Below are positions 26,690-36,811 of a stretch of DNA of 52,408 bases, piece by piece. The notes under the pieces were generated by a model. That model made no database searches and was not told where the DNA came from. It worked only from the letters and a program-made list of their open reading frames with translations. Made by a program: the position numbers and the translations under genes. Within the stretch, counting starts at the first letter, position 1, and every line of letters begins with the position of its first letter. The stretch is from Nocardioides sp. Iso805N (GTDB lineage: Bacteria > Actinomycetota > Actinomycetes > Propionibacteriales > Nocardioidaceae), in contig NZ_KB822590.1 in assembly GCF_000364605.1 (NCBI RefSeq), positions 1 through 52,408 of the forward strand. The letters run 5' to 3'.

Positions 26690-27642
26690 CACGCCTCCCC
26701 TCGAGCGCGGGCGAGATCCACCCGGAACAGCTTGACGATGCCGAACGCCAGCAGCAGCACGGTGAGGAAGAGCAGCACCGAGAGCGCCGATCCGAGACCG
26801 AGCTGGAACTGCTCGATCACCTGTCTGTAGGTCAGGAAGGATGACGACTCGGTGTTCTGCGCGCCGCGCGTCATCACGTAGATGTTGTCGAAGATCCGGA
26901 ACGCGTCCAGCGCACGGAACAGCACCGCGACCATGATCGCGGCCCGCATGTTCGGCAGGATCACCTTCCACAGCCGCTGCCACCACGTCGCGCCGTCGAC
27001 CTGCGATGCCTCGATCATGTCCTCGGAGACCTGCGAGAGACCCGCCAGGAGCAGCAGCGACATGAACGGCGTCGTCTTCCAGATCTCCGAGACGATGATC
27101 GCGAACATGGCCGGCCAGTGGTGGCCGAACCAGTTGGTCGCGTCCGCGCCGGTCTGGATCCCCGGCAGCCAGGCGAACCAGCTGTTCACGAAGCCGTTGT
27201 TGAGGCTGAAGGCGAACTGCCAGGCGAACGCCGAGACCACCGTGATGATGCCGTAGGGGATCAGGATCGAGGTCCGGATGATGCCCCTGGCGAAGATCAC
27301 CCGGTGCATCACCATCGCGAAGATGAAGCCGACCACCAGCTCCACGGCGACGCTGACCACCATGATCACCACGGTGTTGAACGTGTCGTGCCAGAAGAGC
27401 GAGTCGGTCAGGATCGTGCCGTAGTTGCGCAGGCCCACGAACGCCCGGTCGTTGGGGGTGGTCAGCCGGTAGCGGTAGAGCGAGAGGTAGAGCGCCTGGA
27501 TCATCGGCCAGGCGGTCACCACGAGCATCACGACCACGGCTGGTGCGACCAGCTTCAGTCCGAGCCTGTTCTCCGCGACGGCCCGGTCAGTGGCGGCCTG
27601 CCGCTTGCGTGGGGTCGCGGCGGTGGCGACGGTGGTGGTCAC
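26689..27642 (-). CDS. carbohydrate ABC transporter permease 1 (MalF/UgpA-like)
   Basis: A 317-residue permease from GTG 27640-27642, whose start overlaps the substrate-binding protein stop as GTGA. A basic N-terminal tail (residues 1-25) precedes six helices. The EAA loop EDMIEASQVDGATWWQRLWKVILPNMRAAI places it in the MalF/UgpA group, and IWKTTPFMSLLLLAGLSQV is the family helix before it. The gene order binding protein, MalF-like, MalG-like, ATPase matches trehalose/maltose-type importers such as LpqY-SugABC. Confidence 0.88.
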   Translation of the reverse strand: MTTTVATAATPRKRQAATDRAVAENRLGLKLVAPAVVVMLVVTAWPMIQALYLSLYRYRLTTPNDRAFVGLRNYGTILTDSLFWHDTFNTVVIMVVSVAVELVVGFIFAMVMHRVIFARGIIRTSILIPYGIITVVSAFAWQFAFSLNNGFVNSWFAWLPGIQTGADATNWFGHHWPAMFAIIVSEIWKTTPFMSLLLLAGLSQVSEDMIEASQVDGATWWQRLWKVILPNMRAAIMVAVLFRALDAFRIFDNIYVMTRGAQNTESSSFLTYRQVIEQFQLGLGSALSVLLFLTVLLLAFGIVKLFRVDLARARGEA

Positions 27643-28904
27643 AGCAGGCTCCTTCCGTGCAGCACGTCACTGATGAAACTGGCCGACTTCGCCGGCGTGC
27701 CCTGGTTCACCGATGCCGGCGGGTGCCAGGTGGACTGCAGCGCACCGGAGATGTCGCTCCAGTACGGCGTGGTGGGTCGCGGACCGGCCTGGTCGACGCT
27801 CTGCTGGAACAGTGTCAGGAGGTCTGCCGGATAGACCTTCCGCAGCGGGGGGTAGGCGTAGCCGGCGGCGCTGGCGGGCATGTTCCCCTCGGCCACGGCG
27901 TACTTGCCCTGGCTGGTGGGCGACGTCAGGCACTTGACCGCCGCCATGTCTTGCGAGACGTGCTTGGAGTACTTGCTGACCCCGATGCCGATGCCGCCGT
28001 ACGGCGGGCGGGAGACCTTGCCCGCCACCGTCTCGGGATAGCGGGCGTAGCCGAGGTCCTTGCCCATGGCTTTGCTGTGCGCGCTGTAGATGTAGGTCCA
28101 GTTCGTCAGGAAGCCGCCGCTCGGCGAGGCGAAGGTCGACTCCGACTGGCCCTCCTGCGCGATCGAGAGGTCCGGCGGCGCGGCGGAGCTGTGGGCGAGC
28201 TTCTGGATCACTCCCGCCGCTGCCCGACCGGCCGGGGAGTCGATGTCGATCTTGGCGTCCACGCCCTTGGTCAGGTCGCTGGCGATGTCGCCGCCGGCGC
28301 CCATCACCAGCGCATTGATGAGCACGACGTAGCCCTCGTACTTGTTGGCCTGCACCGCGACCTTGGTGCCGGTCTTCGCGGCCGCGTCGATGATCTGGGC
28401 CCAGGTGACCGGCTGGGTCATGTCCAGGCCCGCCTTCTGGGCGACCGACTTGTGGTACCAGAGCACCTGGGTGTTGGACCAGAACGGCGCCACCGCGAGC
28501 TTGCCGTCCCAACTCGAGGCGGCGACGGCGCCCTTGAACGACTGCAGCTTCAAGAGCGTCTGGAGCGCTGTCGGGATGGGGGCGAGGTAGCCCGCGTTCG
28601 CGAGCTCGGCGGTGTACGCCGGGTCCAGGCTCATCAGGTCGATCGAGCTGTCGTGGGCGTTGAGCCGGCGCGCCAGCTGCACGCGCTGCTGGGTGGCGTC
28701 CTGCGGCAGGATCTGGGTGGTGATCGTGTACTGGGAGGTGCTGCAGGCCTTCGCCAGCGCGGCCTGCCCGCCGTTGTCCGGGTTGGTGTACCAGATGATC
28801 TCCGGCTTGCTGCCGCTGGCCGAGCTGCACGCCGCCAGCGCGGTCGAAGCCAAGGCAGCAGCCGTGAGGACAGCGAGCCCTCGTCCTCGTCGCGGTCTCC
28901 TCAT
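27639..28904 (-). CDS. extracellular solute-binding lipoprotein of the sugar importer
   Basis: A 421-residue family 1 binding protein from ATG 28902-28904, preceded by AAAGGG. The N-terminus MRRPRRGRG, a hydrophobic segment and the lipobox LASTALAACSS give a lipidated Cys at residue 25, anchoring it outside the membrane. The mature part reads EIIWYTNPDNGGQAALAKAC, then DSSIDLMSLDPAYTAELANAGYL and APFWSNTQVLWYHKS, as in sugar-binding proteins of the LpqY type. It delivers ligand to the two permeases that follow. The substrate is unknown; trehalose or another disaccharide is a guess by similarity of gene order. Confidence 0.85.
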   Translation of the reverse strand: MRRPRRGRGLAVLTAAALASTALAACSSASGSKPEIIWYTNPDNGGQAALAKACSTSQYTITTQILPQDATQQRVQLARRLNAHDSSIDLMSLDPAYTAELANAGYLAPIPTALQTLLKLQSFKGAVAASSWDGKLAVAPFWSNTQVLWYHKSVAQKAGLDMTQPVTWAQIIDAAAKTGTKVAVQANKYEGYVVLINALVMGAGGDIASDLTKGVDAKIDIDSPAGRAAAGVIQKLAHSSAAPPDLSIAQEGQSESTFASPSGGFLTNWTYIYSAHSKAMGKDLGYARYPETVAGKVSRPPYGGIGIGVSKYSKHVSQDMAAVKCLTSPTSQGKYAVAEGNMPASAAGYAYPPLRKVYPADLLTLFQQSVDQAGPRPTTPYWSDISGALQSTWHPPASVNQGTPAKSASFISDVLHGRSLL

Positions 28905-28942
28905 CGCGCCTGCCCTTTCCCGATGTCGGCAGTGACCCATGT

Positions 28943-29054
28943 CACAGGTGTAGACCCCTGAGGCCGCTGACGTCCAGTGTTGAAGCGGTTCCCTTCCGGG
29001 GTCGTAGGCATGCCTACGGGGGCATGACGTAGAGTGACCCGGGCCACACCTGTG
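28943..29054. promoter_or_regulatory. divergent promoter region with palindromes and paired 9-mers
   Basis: Between the importer operon and the second ATPase gene: CACAGGTGT at 28943-28951 and its exact inverse ACACCTGTG at 29046-29054, plus a 16-bp perfect palindrome CGTAGGCATGCCTACG at 29003-29018. These are candidate operators for a shared sugar regulator; the regulator gene is not in the window. Confidence 0.5.
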
Positions 29055-29111
29055 GCGTCACTTCACTACGGATCGTCCGGCACGTACCTGCCGGTGAAGG
29101 AGCAACTCAAC

Positions 29112-30194
<1,083 letters not shown>

Positions 30195-30220
30195 GCCTCG
30201 AGCACACCCGTCCAGCAGCC

Positions 30221-30251
30221 GGCGCCGTCTCCTCACGTGGGGGACGGCGCC
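30221..30251 (+). terminator. hairpin after the MsiK-like gene
   Basis: GGCGCCGTC (30221-30229) pairs with GACGGCGCC (30243-30251) around a 13-nt loop. No T run follows, so termination is likely but unproven. Confidence 0.5.
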
Positions 30252-30271
30252 GCTGCCTTGTGGCGCGGAGG

Positions 30272-30277
30272 TAGCCT
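30272..30277 (+). promoter_or_regulatory. -10 box of the SCO gene, leaderless type
   Basis: TAGCCT, 8 nt before GTG 30286. Confidence 0.4.
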
Positions 30278-30285
30278 GCCCAGAC

Positions 30286-31056
30286 GTGCCCCGCCTGCGT
30301 CCCTCGGTCCTTGTCGCGCTGTTGCTCGTCCTGCCGCTGGTGGCCGCCTGCGGCGCCTCCTCCAGTACGGCGAAGGTCGCCGCCCCGTCACCAGGTGTCG
30401 GTACCCGGATCGACCAGGCCCTGCCCGCGAGCCTGTTGCAGGCTCCGCTGACCGACAGCACGGGCGCCGTGCGTCACCTGTCCGACTTCGCGGGCAAGGT
30501 GGTGGTGATCTCGGACTCGATGACGCTGTGTCAGGAGACCTGCCCGATCGACACCGCCACACTGGTGCAGACCGCGCATCAGGTCGACGCCGATCCGGCC
30601 GCCGCCAAGAACGTCGTCTTCATCACGCTCACCGTGGACCCCGAGCGGGATACCCCTGCCCAGCTCGCCGCCTACCGACGGCAGTACGCCCATGGGACCA
30701 CGGTGCCGAACTGGCTGCTGCTGACCGGCTCTGCGCACGACGTGCACGCGATCTGGAAGTTCTTCGGCGTCTTCTGGAAGAAGGTCCCGCAGGACGAGAA
30801 GGTGCGCAACTGGCGCACCGGGGCGTTGCTGACCTACGACATCCAGCACTCGGACGAGGTCTTCTTCCTCGACCAGCGCCAGCACGAGCGCTACATCCTC
30901 GACGGCATGCCGACAGCGCCCAGTGGCACACCGATCCCGAAGAAGATCGACGCCTTCCTCAGTGCCGAGGGCCGCAAGAACCTCGACAAGGGCGGCGTGT
31001 GGACGGCGTCCCAGGCCGTCCACGGCGTTTCCTGGCTGCTCGACGAGCCGCTGTGA
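30286..31056 (+). CDS. SCO1/SenC family copper chaperone lipoprotein
   Basis: A 256-residue lipoprotein with signal peptide RLRPSVLVALLLVLPLVAACG and a lipobox Cys at 22. The thioredoxin-like core binds copper through C82 and C86 of LCQETCPID and H188 of DIQHSDEVFFLD, the three ligands known for Sco proteins. It would help to insert copper into cytochrome c oxidase at the outer face of the membrane. ITLTVDPERDTP is the family strand after the CxxxC. It starts at GTG 30286 and ends 25 nt from the convergent glpX gene. No cytochrome oxidase genes adjoin it. Confidence 0.88.
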   Translation: MPRLRPSVLVALLLVLPLVAACGASSSTAKVAAPSPGVGTRIDQALPASLLQAPLTDSTGAVRHLSDFAGKVVVISDSMTLCQETCPIDTATLVQTAHQVDADPAAAKNVVFITLTVDPERDTPAQLAAYRRQYAHGTTVPNWLLLTGSAHDVHAIWKFFGVFWKKVPQDEKVRNWRTGALLTYDIQHSDEVFFLDQRQHERYILDGMPTAPSGTPIPKKIDAFLSAEGRKNLDKGGVWTASQAVHGVSWLLDEPL

Positions 31057-31081
31057 GTCGAGCAGGTCGGGTGGTCGTCGC

Positions 31082-32119
31082 TCAGCCGGCGAAGTTGATC
31101 GCCGAGTAGGCCTGAAGCTTGGAGAGCTGGTGCTCGGAGGTGATCTTGCGGATCGTGCCCGACCGCGAGCGCATCACCAGCGAGTCGGTGACCACGCCGC
31201 CGCCGGGCAGGAACCGCACGCCCTGCATCAGGTCGCCGTCGGTGATGCCGGTGGCCACGAAGAAGCAGTCGTCGCCGGTGACCAGGTCATCGGTGTGGAG
31301 CACGTTGTCGGGGTCCAGGTCGTGGCCGGCGTCCAGGGCCTTCTGCCGCTCGTCGTCGTCCTTGGGCCACAGTCGACCCTGGATGGTGCCGCCCATCGCC
31401 TTCATCGCACAGGCGGCCACGATGCCCTCCGGCGTACCGCCGATGCCGAGCAGGAGGTCGGCTCCGGAGCCGGTGCGGGCCGCGGAGATGGCGCCCGCCA
31501 CGTCGCCGTCGGTGATGAACTTGATCCGGGCGCCGACGGCGCGCAGCTCCTCGACCAGGCCCGCGTGGCGGGGGCGGTCGAGGACGATCACGGTGATGTC
31601 AGTGGGCTTGGTGCCCTTGGCCTTCGCGACCCGGGAGACGTTCTCGGCGACCGGGAGGCGGATGTCGACCACGTCGGCGGCCTCGGGACCGGTGACCAGC
31701 TTCTCCATGTAGAACACGGCAGACGGGTCGTACATCGCGCCGCGCGGTGCGGCCGCCAGCACGGAGACGGCGTTGCTCATCCCCTTGGCGGTGAGCGTGG
31801 TGCCGTCGATCGGGTCCACCGCCACATCGACCTCGGGGCCGGTGCCGTCGCCGACGCGCTCGCCGTTGTAGAGCATCGGGGCGTTGTCCTTCTCGCCCTC
31901 GCCGATGACCACGGTGCCGTCCATCGAGACGGTCGAGATCATCACTCGCATCGCGTTCACCGCTACCCCGTCGGCGCCGTTCTTGTCGCCCCGTCCGACC
32001 CACCGGGCGGCACTCATCGCGGCTGCCTCGGTGACCCGGACCAGCTCGAGCGCGAGGTTGCGGTCGGGCGCCTGCGGCGCGACGTCGAGGGGCTCGGGCA
32101 GGTGGGAGGAGTCGCTCAT
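31082..32119 (-). CDS. glpX: class II fructose-1,6-bisphosphatase
   Basis: A 345-residue GlpX that hydrolyses fructose 1,6-bisphosphate in gluconeogenesis. Metal and substrate motifs seen are GEGEKDNAPML (73-83) and VDPIDGTTLTAKG (101-113), with GRGDKNGADGVAVNAMR at the N-terminal side; TDGDVAGAI and GIGGTPEGIVAACAMKAMGG form the lithium-sensitive phosphatase core. The start is ATG 32117-32119 with a TACAGT box 6 nt upstream. The gene corresponds to Rv1099c, which follows fumC in M. tuberculosis; here several kilobases of unrelated genes lie between them. Confidence 0.92.
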   Translation of the reverse strand: MSDSSHLPEPLDVAPQAPDRNLALELVRVTEAAAMSAARWVGRGDKNGADGVAVNAMRVMISTVSMDGTVVIGEGEKDNAPMLYNGERVGDGTGPEVDVAVDPIDGTTLTAKGMSNAVSVLAAAPRGAMYDPSAVFYMEKLVTGPEAADVVDIRLPVAENVSRVAKAKGTKPTDITVIVLDRPRHAGLVEELRAVGARIKFITDGDVAGAISAARTGSGADLLLGIGGTPEGIVAACAMKAMGGTIQGRLWPKDDDERQKALDAGHDLDPDNVLHTDDLVTGDDCFFVATGITDGDLMQGVRFLPGGGVVTDSLVMRSRSGTIRKITSEHQLSKLQAYSAINFAG

Positions 32120-32125
32120 GGGGCG

Positions 32126-32131
32126 ACTGTA
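32126..32131 (-). promoter_or_regulatory. -10 box of glpX, leaderless type
   Basis: TACAGT on the minus strand, 6 nt before the ATG. Confidence 0.45.
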
Positions 32132-32201
32132 GCGGGACCCGAGGGGGCAGTTCCCGGCTGGAACGATCCATAGATCGAGACTTCTGTCGCTTTTGCCGGA
32201 C

Positions 32202-33446
32202 CTAGCGCGTGACCGACAGCGCCGCCACCGCGGCGACGAGCGCAGCAGGCGTCAAGGTCAGCGAGACCAGGTGGAAACGGCCGTTCCCCGGCGTGATCGC
32301 GTCCCGCGCCAACGTGCGGCGCCAGAGCAGGTTGGCCAGGCTGCCCGTCCAGGTCAGCCCGGCGCCGATGGTGAGTCCGAGCAGCGCGGCCAGGATCGCG
32401 GTGTCACCGAGCGGGGCGAGGGCGGGGACGATCACCAGCGTGGCGGAGAGGTTGGCCAGCAGGGTGCTCGCCAGGGTGGCGATCACGGCGATCAGCAGCA
32501 GGTCGGCGAAGCCGGTGCCGTCGGGCAGCACCCGGTCCACCAGGTCGCCGAGGAAGTCGGCCGACAGGCCTGCGACCACGATGCCGAGGGCCAGCACCCA
32601 CAGCGCGAAGGACGGGTGAGCCGCGTGCACGGCGTCGGTCGGGGAGAGGATGCCGCGGCGTACGCCCCAGGTCAGGAGGGTCGCCGCGGCGATGGCCGCA
32701 GGCACCCACGGCTCCACGCCGAACGGGCTCAGGACGCCGAAGGCGATGAGCATCAGGGTGACCACGGCCGCGGGTAGCCGCCACGCGCGCGCCCCGGACG
32801 AGGCCGTGGTGGGTTCCGGCGTGTCGGTCACCGGTTGGTCCGGGGAGCGTCGCAGCTCGCTGGCGAAGAGCAGCCGCAGGCCGACGTACTCGACCACCAG
32901 CACGACCGCGAGCGGCAGCGCCATCCGGAGCGCGAAGGACCCGAAGGTGAGCGAGAGATAGGGGAGGGCCAGCAGGTTGGTGAGGTTGGAGACCGGCAGC
33001 AGCAGCGAGCCGGAGTTGGCCAGCCGTAGGCAGGCGTAGGCCCCGGGACGCCCCGAGGCTCCTAGGCCGCGCGCGGCACCGACGACGACCGGCGTCAGGA
33101 GTACGACGGTGGCGTCGAGGCTCAGCACCGTGGTGACCAGCGCGGCCAGCACGAAGACGCCGATGAAGAGGCGGTGCGGGTCGCGGTGGGACCGTTCCCT
33201 GACCAGGTCGGCAGCGGCATCGAAGAGCCCGGCCCGCGCGCACACTTCGGAGACGACCAGGATCGCGACCAGGAAGCCGACGACCGGCGCCAACGGCCGG
33301 ATCGCCTCGCCGGCGGCGTGGAGGCTGACGTAACGGGTGGCGAGGGTGAGCAACACCGCTGCCAGCGCGACCAACGCCTCGGTGCGGGGCCGGGGATGCC
33401 GGTGGGCCGTCACCAGCAGCGCCACTAGGCAGACGACCCCGATCAC
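32202..33446 (-). CDS. ion transporter superfamily permease (ArsB/NhaD/SLC13-like)
   Basis: A 414-residue protein with about eleven hydrophobic segments. SLDATVVLLTPVVVG and NSGSLLLPVSNLTNLLALPY are the repeat motifs around the re-entrant loops of the ion transporter superfamily, and LANLSATLVIVPAL with LTWTGSLANLLW forms the matching C-terminal half. Relatives carry arsenite, sodium, citrate or sulfate; the substrate is unknown and no arsenic genes adjoin it. GTG 33444-33446 is the start, with TAGGGT 7 nt upstream. It is divergent from the DUF4245 gene. Confidence 0.75.
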   Translation of the reverse strand: MIGVVCLVALLVTAHRHPRPRTEALVALAAVLLTLATRYVSLHAAGEAIRPLAPVVGFLVAILVVSEVCARAGLFDAAADLVRERSHRDPHRLFIGVFVLAALVTTVLSLDATVVLLTPVVVGAARGLGASGRPGAYACLRLANSGSLLLPVSNLTNLLALPYLSLTFGSFALRMALPLAVVLVVEYVGLRLLFASELRRSPDQPVTDTPEPTTASSGARAWRLPAAVVTLMLIAFGVLSPFGVEPWVPAAIAAATLLTWGVRRGILSPTDAVHAAHPSFALWVLALGIVVAGLSADFLGDLVDRVLPDGTGFADLLLIAVIATLASTLLANLSATLVIVPALAPLGDTAILAALLGLTIGAGLTWTGSLANLLWRRTLARDAITPGNGRFHLVSLTLTPAALVAAVAALSVTR

Positions 33447-33453
33447 GGGTCAC

Positions 33454-33459
33454 ACCCTA
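33454..33459 (-). promoter_or_regulatory. -10 box of the permease gene, leaderless type
   Basis: TAGGGT on the minus strand, 7 nt before the GTG. Confidence 0.35.
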
Positions 33460-33514
33460 GGGGCCGGGCATCGGCGTTTCGGTGTGGCCTGGGGGCACCT
33501 GAGACGATGGTGCG

Positions 33515-34114
33515 GTGAGTGAGCAGGGCGCCCGTCGGTATCCACGGACCTTTCACGGTCTGATCGTCTCGATGGTGGTCCTGGTCATCGTCGTGGTCGT
33601 CTACTGGGCGCTGAACAACCTCACCCACGACACCCCGAACGTCGCAGGCAGCGCGGTGGACTATCGCTCCGCCGTGCATGACGTGCAGGCCGCCGACGCG
33701 CCGCTCAAGGTCATCTACCCGACCTCGCTGCCGCAGGGCTGGAAGGCGACCAGTGCCGACTACGTCCCGCAGAGCGGTCTCGGCACGAAGCCGGCCTGGA
33801 GCCTGGGTGCGGTGACCGACCACGACTCCTTCGTCGGGTTGCGCCTGGAGGCGGCCCCCGTGGCCTCGCTGGTGTCCACCTACATCGACAAGAACGCCTC
33901 CAGCGACGGCGAGAAGACGCTGCACACTCCGCTGGGCGACACCTGGACGACGTTCTCCGACCGGGGTGGCGACACCGGGTACGCGATGGAGCTGGGCGAC
34001 TACGTCCTGCTGGTCTACGGGTCGGCGGACAAGGCGGACTTCACCACCTTCATGCAGCGCCTGACCCGGGCCGAGCTGCCGACCGCCTCAGCGTCGGCCA
34101 GCGCGCAGTCCTGA
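33515..34114 (+). CDS. DUF4245 domain-containing membrane-anchored protein
   Basis: A 199-residue protein from GTG 33515. A short basic N-terminus is followed by one helix (IVSMVVLVIVVVVYWALNNL, 17-36) and an extracytoplasmic domain with the DUF4245 features YPTSLPQGWKATSADY, SFVGLRLEAAPVASLVSTYI and TFSDRGGDTGYAMELGDYVLLVYG. Function is unknown. As I recall, the matching gene in M. tuberculosis, Rv1100, adjoins glpX, which supports the backbone order here. It ends 18 nt from the convergent xseB gene. Confidence 0.82.
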   Translation: MSEQGARRYPRTFHGLIVSMVVLVIVVVVYWALNNLTHDTPNVAGSAVDYRSAVHDVQAADAPLKVIYPTSLPQGWKATSADYVPQSGLGTKPAWSLGAVTDHDSFVGLRLEAAPVASLVSTYIDKNASSDGEKTLHTPLGDTWTTFSDRGGDTGYAMELGDYVLLVYGSADKADFTTFMQRLTRAELPTASASASAQS

Positions 34115-34132
34115 GCCGTCTGTCCTGAGCCG

Positions 34133-34342
34133 TCAGTCCTGCGTCGCGGCGGCCTTGCGCAGCCGCTCCCGGGCACCCTCGAGCCACTCCTGGCAGACGG
34201 TGGCCAGCCGCTCGCCGCGCTCCCACAGGGCGAGGGACTCCTCCAGCGTCGTACCGCCGGCCTCGAGGCTTCGGACCACCTCGATCAGCTCCTCGCGTGC
34301 CTCCTCGTAGCTCGGCTTGGGCTGCTCGTCACTCTTGGCCAT
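34133..34342 (-). CDS. xseB: exodeoxyribonuclease VII small subunit
   Basis: A 69-residue helical protein: SYEEAREELIEVVRSLEAGG, TTLEESLALWERGERLATVC and a basic end LEGARERLRKA, the full XseB pattern. It assembles on XseA and is needed for single-strand-specific exonuclease VII. The start ATG 34340-34342 overlaps the 3' end of xseA by 14 nt, so the subunits are translationally coupled. Confidence 0.92.
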   Translation of the reverse strand: MAKSDEQPKPSYEEAREELIEVVRSLEAGGTTLEESLALWERGERLATVCQEWLEGARERLRKAAATQD

Positions 34343-35588
34343 CGTGGCCCTCCTCGCTGGTGTCGACCGGGTCGGTCTCGATCTCGTCGGTGGTGGCGTG
34401 GATCCGGCCGTCGGCCAGCCGGATGCTGAGCGGTGAGCCGGGGGCGACGGCGGTGACGCCTGCCAGCACCTGGCCCTCGGCGTCCTGCACGACGGCATAG
34501 CCGCGGCGCAACGTCTCCAGCGGGCTCAGTGCTCGTGCACGGGCGCGCTGGTGGGCGATGTCGTCGCCGGCCCGATCGAGCTGGTGCCTCAGCGATCGGC
34601 GGCTGCGCTCGCGCAACTGGGCGACCTCGTCGAGTCGGCTGGTCACCAGGCTGGTCGGATCGGCCAGCGCGGGCCTGGAGCGCATCGCGTCGAGCAGGTT
34701 CTGCTCGCGCTGCAGCCACTGTGAGAGGGTGCCGCGCAGCCGCTCGCGAGCCGTCGCCACCAGTCGAAGCTCCTCGGCGACGTCGGGCACCACCAGCTTG
34801 GCGGCGTCGGTCGGGGTCGAGGCGCGGACGTCGGCGACCAGGTCCAGCAGCGGGGAGTCGGGCTCGTGGCCGATGGCGGAGACGACGGGGGTGGTGGCGG
34901 CGTGGACCGCTCGGATCAGGGCCTCGTCGGAGAACGGCAGAAGGTCCTCGACGGACCCGCCTCCGCGCGCGATCACGATCACCTCGACATCGGGATTCTT
35001 GTCGAGCCGCTGCAGCGCGCCGATGACCTCCTCGGCACTGCGCGAGCCCTGCATCGCGGCATAGGCGACCTCGAAGTGCACCGCGGGCCAGCGCCGGCGG
35101 GCGTTCTCGAGGACGTCGCGCTCGGCCGCTGAGTTGGGCGCGGTGACCAGCCCCACGGCGCCGGGCAGGAACGGCAGCCGTCGCTTGAGATCGACCGCGA
35201 ACAGGCCCTCGGCAGCGAGCAGCTGCCGGCGGCGCTCCAGCCGCGCGAGCAGCTCGCCGAGCCCGACCATCCGGATGTCGCGGACCTGCAGAGAGAGCGA
35301 TCCGCGGTTGGCGTAGTAGGACGGCTTGCCGTGGACCACGACACTGGCGCCCTCGACGAGCGGCGGGTTGAGGCCGTCGAAGAGGGTGCGGCTGCAGGTC
35401 ACCGGGACCGAGATGTCGGCCACGGTGTCGCGCAGGGTCATGAAGACGGTCTGCATGCCTGGGCGGCGACTGATCTGGGCGATCTGGCCCTCCACCCACA
35501 CCGGACCGAGACGGTCGACCCAGCCGGCGATCGCATTGGCGATCTGCCGCACCGGTGCCGGTGACTCGAGCGAGGTCTCCAGTGCCAT
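34329..35588 (-). CDS. xseA: exodeoxyribonuclease VII large subunit
   Basis: A 419-residue XseA. An N-terminal OB fold (VWVEGQIAQISRRPGMQTVFMTLRD to VVVHGKPSYYANRGSLSLQV) is followed by the nuclease domain with VGLVTAPNSAAERDVLENA, VIVIARGGGSVEDLLPFSDEALIRA and VVSAIGHEPDSPLLDLVADVRASTPT, then a long coiled region and a C-terminal LRRGYAVVQ segment. With XseB it degrades single-stranded DNA to oligonucleotides. It starts at ATG 35586-35588, sharing TGATG with the AAA ATPase gene upstream. It corresponds to Rv1108c. Confidence 0.93.
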   Translation of the reverse strand: MALETSLESPAPVRQIANAIAGWVDRLGPVWVEGQIAQISRRPGMQTVFMTLRDTVADISVPVTCSRTLFDGLNPPLVEGASVVVHGKPSYYANRGSLSLQVRDIRMVGLGELLARLERRRQLLAAEGLFAVDLKRRLPFLPGAVGLVTAPNSAAERDVLENARRRWPAVHFEVAYAAMQGSRSAEEVIGALQRLDKNPDVEVIVIARGGGSVEDLLPFSDEALIRAVHAATTPVVSAIGHEPDSPLLDLVADVRASTPTDAAKLVVPDVAEELRLVATARERLRGTLSQWLQREQNLLDAMRSRPALADPTSLVTSRLDEVAQLRERSRRSLRHQLDRAGDDIAHQRARARALSPLETLRRGYAVVQDAEGQVLAGVTAVAPGSPLSIRLADGRIHATTDEIETDPVDTSEEGHDGQE

Positions 35589-36793
35589 CAGTGCTCCTCC
35601 CTGCCGGTGGTCTGGTCGAGGACGAACCGCTCGAACCCGGGGATCGTGAAGCGCAGTCGGCCGTAGCCGGCCTCCTCCACGATGCCCTTGACGATCAGGT
35701 TGCGCCGCACCATGCTCAGCGCCTCGGTGCTGGTGGACAGCAGGGCTGCGATCTCGCCACGGCGTACGACGGGGCGCTCGACCTGGGCCATCGCGACGAG
35801 GAATGCCCGCTCGGCCGAGGTGGCGACCGCCCAGCGGGCCTCGAAGATCGAGGCGAGCGCGCTGTGGGCCGACTGCGATCCCGCCGTGACGGCGGCCAGG
35901 TCCAGGACTGAGCCGGGCTCGGGCCGGGCGGCATCCCAGGTCGCGGCGCCGAGGATCTGGAGCGACTGGGGATAGCCCCGGGCCGTCTCCACGACCTCGG
36001 CGACGGCATCGAGGGACCACGTGACGCCCAGCGCCGTGGCCGGCTCGGTGAGCAGCAGCGCCGCGTCGGTGTCGTCGAACTCGCTCAGGACGAGCTCATG
36101 GCTGCGCTCGCCGAAGGTGGCGGCGCGGGTCAGCAGGCTCTTGGTCTGCGGCAGGCCGGCACCGATCACGCCGACAGGGAGCCCGGCACGCTCACCGGCG
36201 AGGTTCTGTACGGCGTTCAGCAGCACGCCGCCGTGCAGCAGGGCCTGCTGCTCGGGGGCGTACTCCCACTCCCGGGTCGACTCCAGCGGCGCATGCAGCT
36301 CGTCGATCATCACGATCAGCCCGCTGCCGCCGCGCTCGCGCACCAACCGGCCGGCGCGGCCGAGCAGGTCCTCCAGCGGACCGACCAGGGCGGTGGGCTG
36401 CGCCACCGGCCCGGCCTCCAGGCGCGCACGGACCTTGGCGAAGCCGGCGCTGAGCTCGACGGTCAGGTCCTTGAGTCGCCGCGGGCCGGGAGCGGCGACC
36501 TCGGCGCGCTCGAGGCTGTGCTCGACGCGGTCGACGATCTCGGCGAGGAACGGGTGCTGCTTGACGCAGGAGACCCAGGCGACGACGAAGCCGTCCTCCT
36601 CGGCCTGCCCGGCGACGTCGCGCAGCAGCGAGGTCTTGCCGACGCCGCGGGGGCCGGTGACGATGGTCAGTGCGCCCATCATCTCGCCGTAGGCCGCGAT
36701 CCTGGCCAGCTTGTCGCGGAGCAGCTGGCGCTCCGCCGCCCGACCGACGAAGACGCGCGGGCGGTCCCCGGGTGTGTAGGGATTGGGGAGCAC
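35588..36793 (-). CDS. AAA family ATPase, NTPase-HTH type
   Basis: A 401-residue protein from GTG 36791-36793, with GAGGAGG upstream. The N-terminus GDRPRVFVGRAAERQLLRDKL leads to Walker A TIVTGPRGVGKTSLLRDVA (about 43-61) and Walker B SGLIVMIDELHAPLE, then a helical sensor region (GYPQSLQILG) and a winged-helix C-terminus (TSAERAFLVAMAQVERPVVRRGEIAALLS, NLIVKGIVEEAGYGRLRFTIPGFERFVL). This is the layout of archaeal-type/ORC-like ATPases of unknown function. It is coupled to xseA by TGATG, an association not known to me, and has an unusual AT-rich operator-like region upstream. Confidence 0.78.
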   Translation of the reverse strand: MLPNPYTPGDRPRVFVGRAAERQLLRDKLARIAAYGEMMGALTIVTGPRGVGKTSLLRDVAGQAEEDGFVVAWVSCVKQHPFLAEIVDRVEHSLERAEVAAPGPRRLKDLTVELSAGFAKVRARLEAGPVAQPTALVGPLEDLLGRAGRLVRERGGSGLIVMIDELHAPLESTREWEYAPEQQALLHGGVLLNAVQNLAGERAGLPVGVIGAGLPQTKSLLTRAATFGERSHELVLSEFDDTDAALLLTEPATALGVTWSLDAVAEVVETARGYPQSLQILGAATWDAARPEPGSVLDLAAVTAGSQSAHSALASIFEARWAVATSAERAFLVAMAQVERPVVRRGEIAALLSTSTEALSMVRRNLIVKGIVEEAGYGRLRFTIPGFERFVLDQTTGREEH

Positions 36794-36811
36794 GGCACCT
36801 CCTCGGGGCGG

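Noticed and set aside
25850..26986. 378-residue reading of the second permease
   Set aside because: The extra N-terminal part covers the first permease gene, and ATG 26687-26689 overlaps its stop as TGATG.
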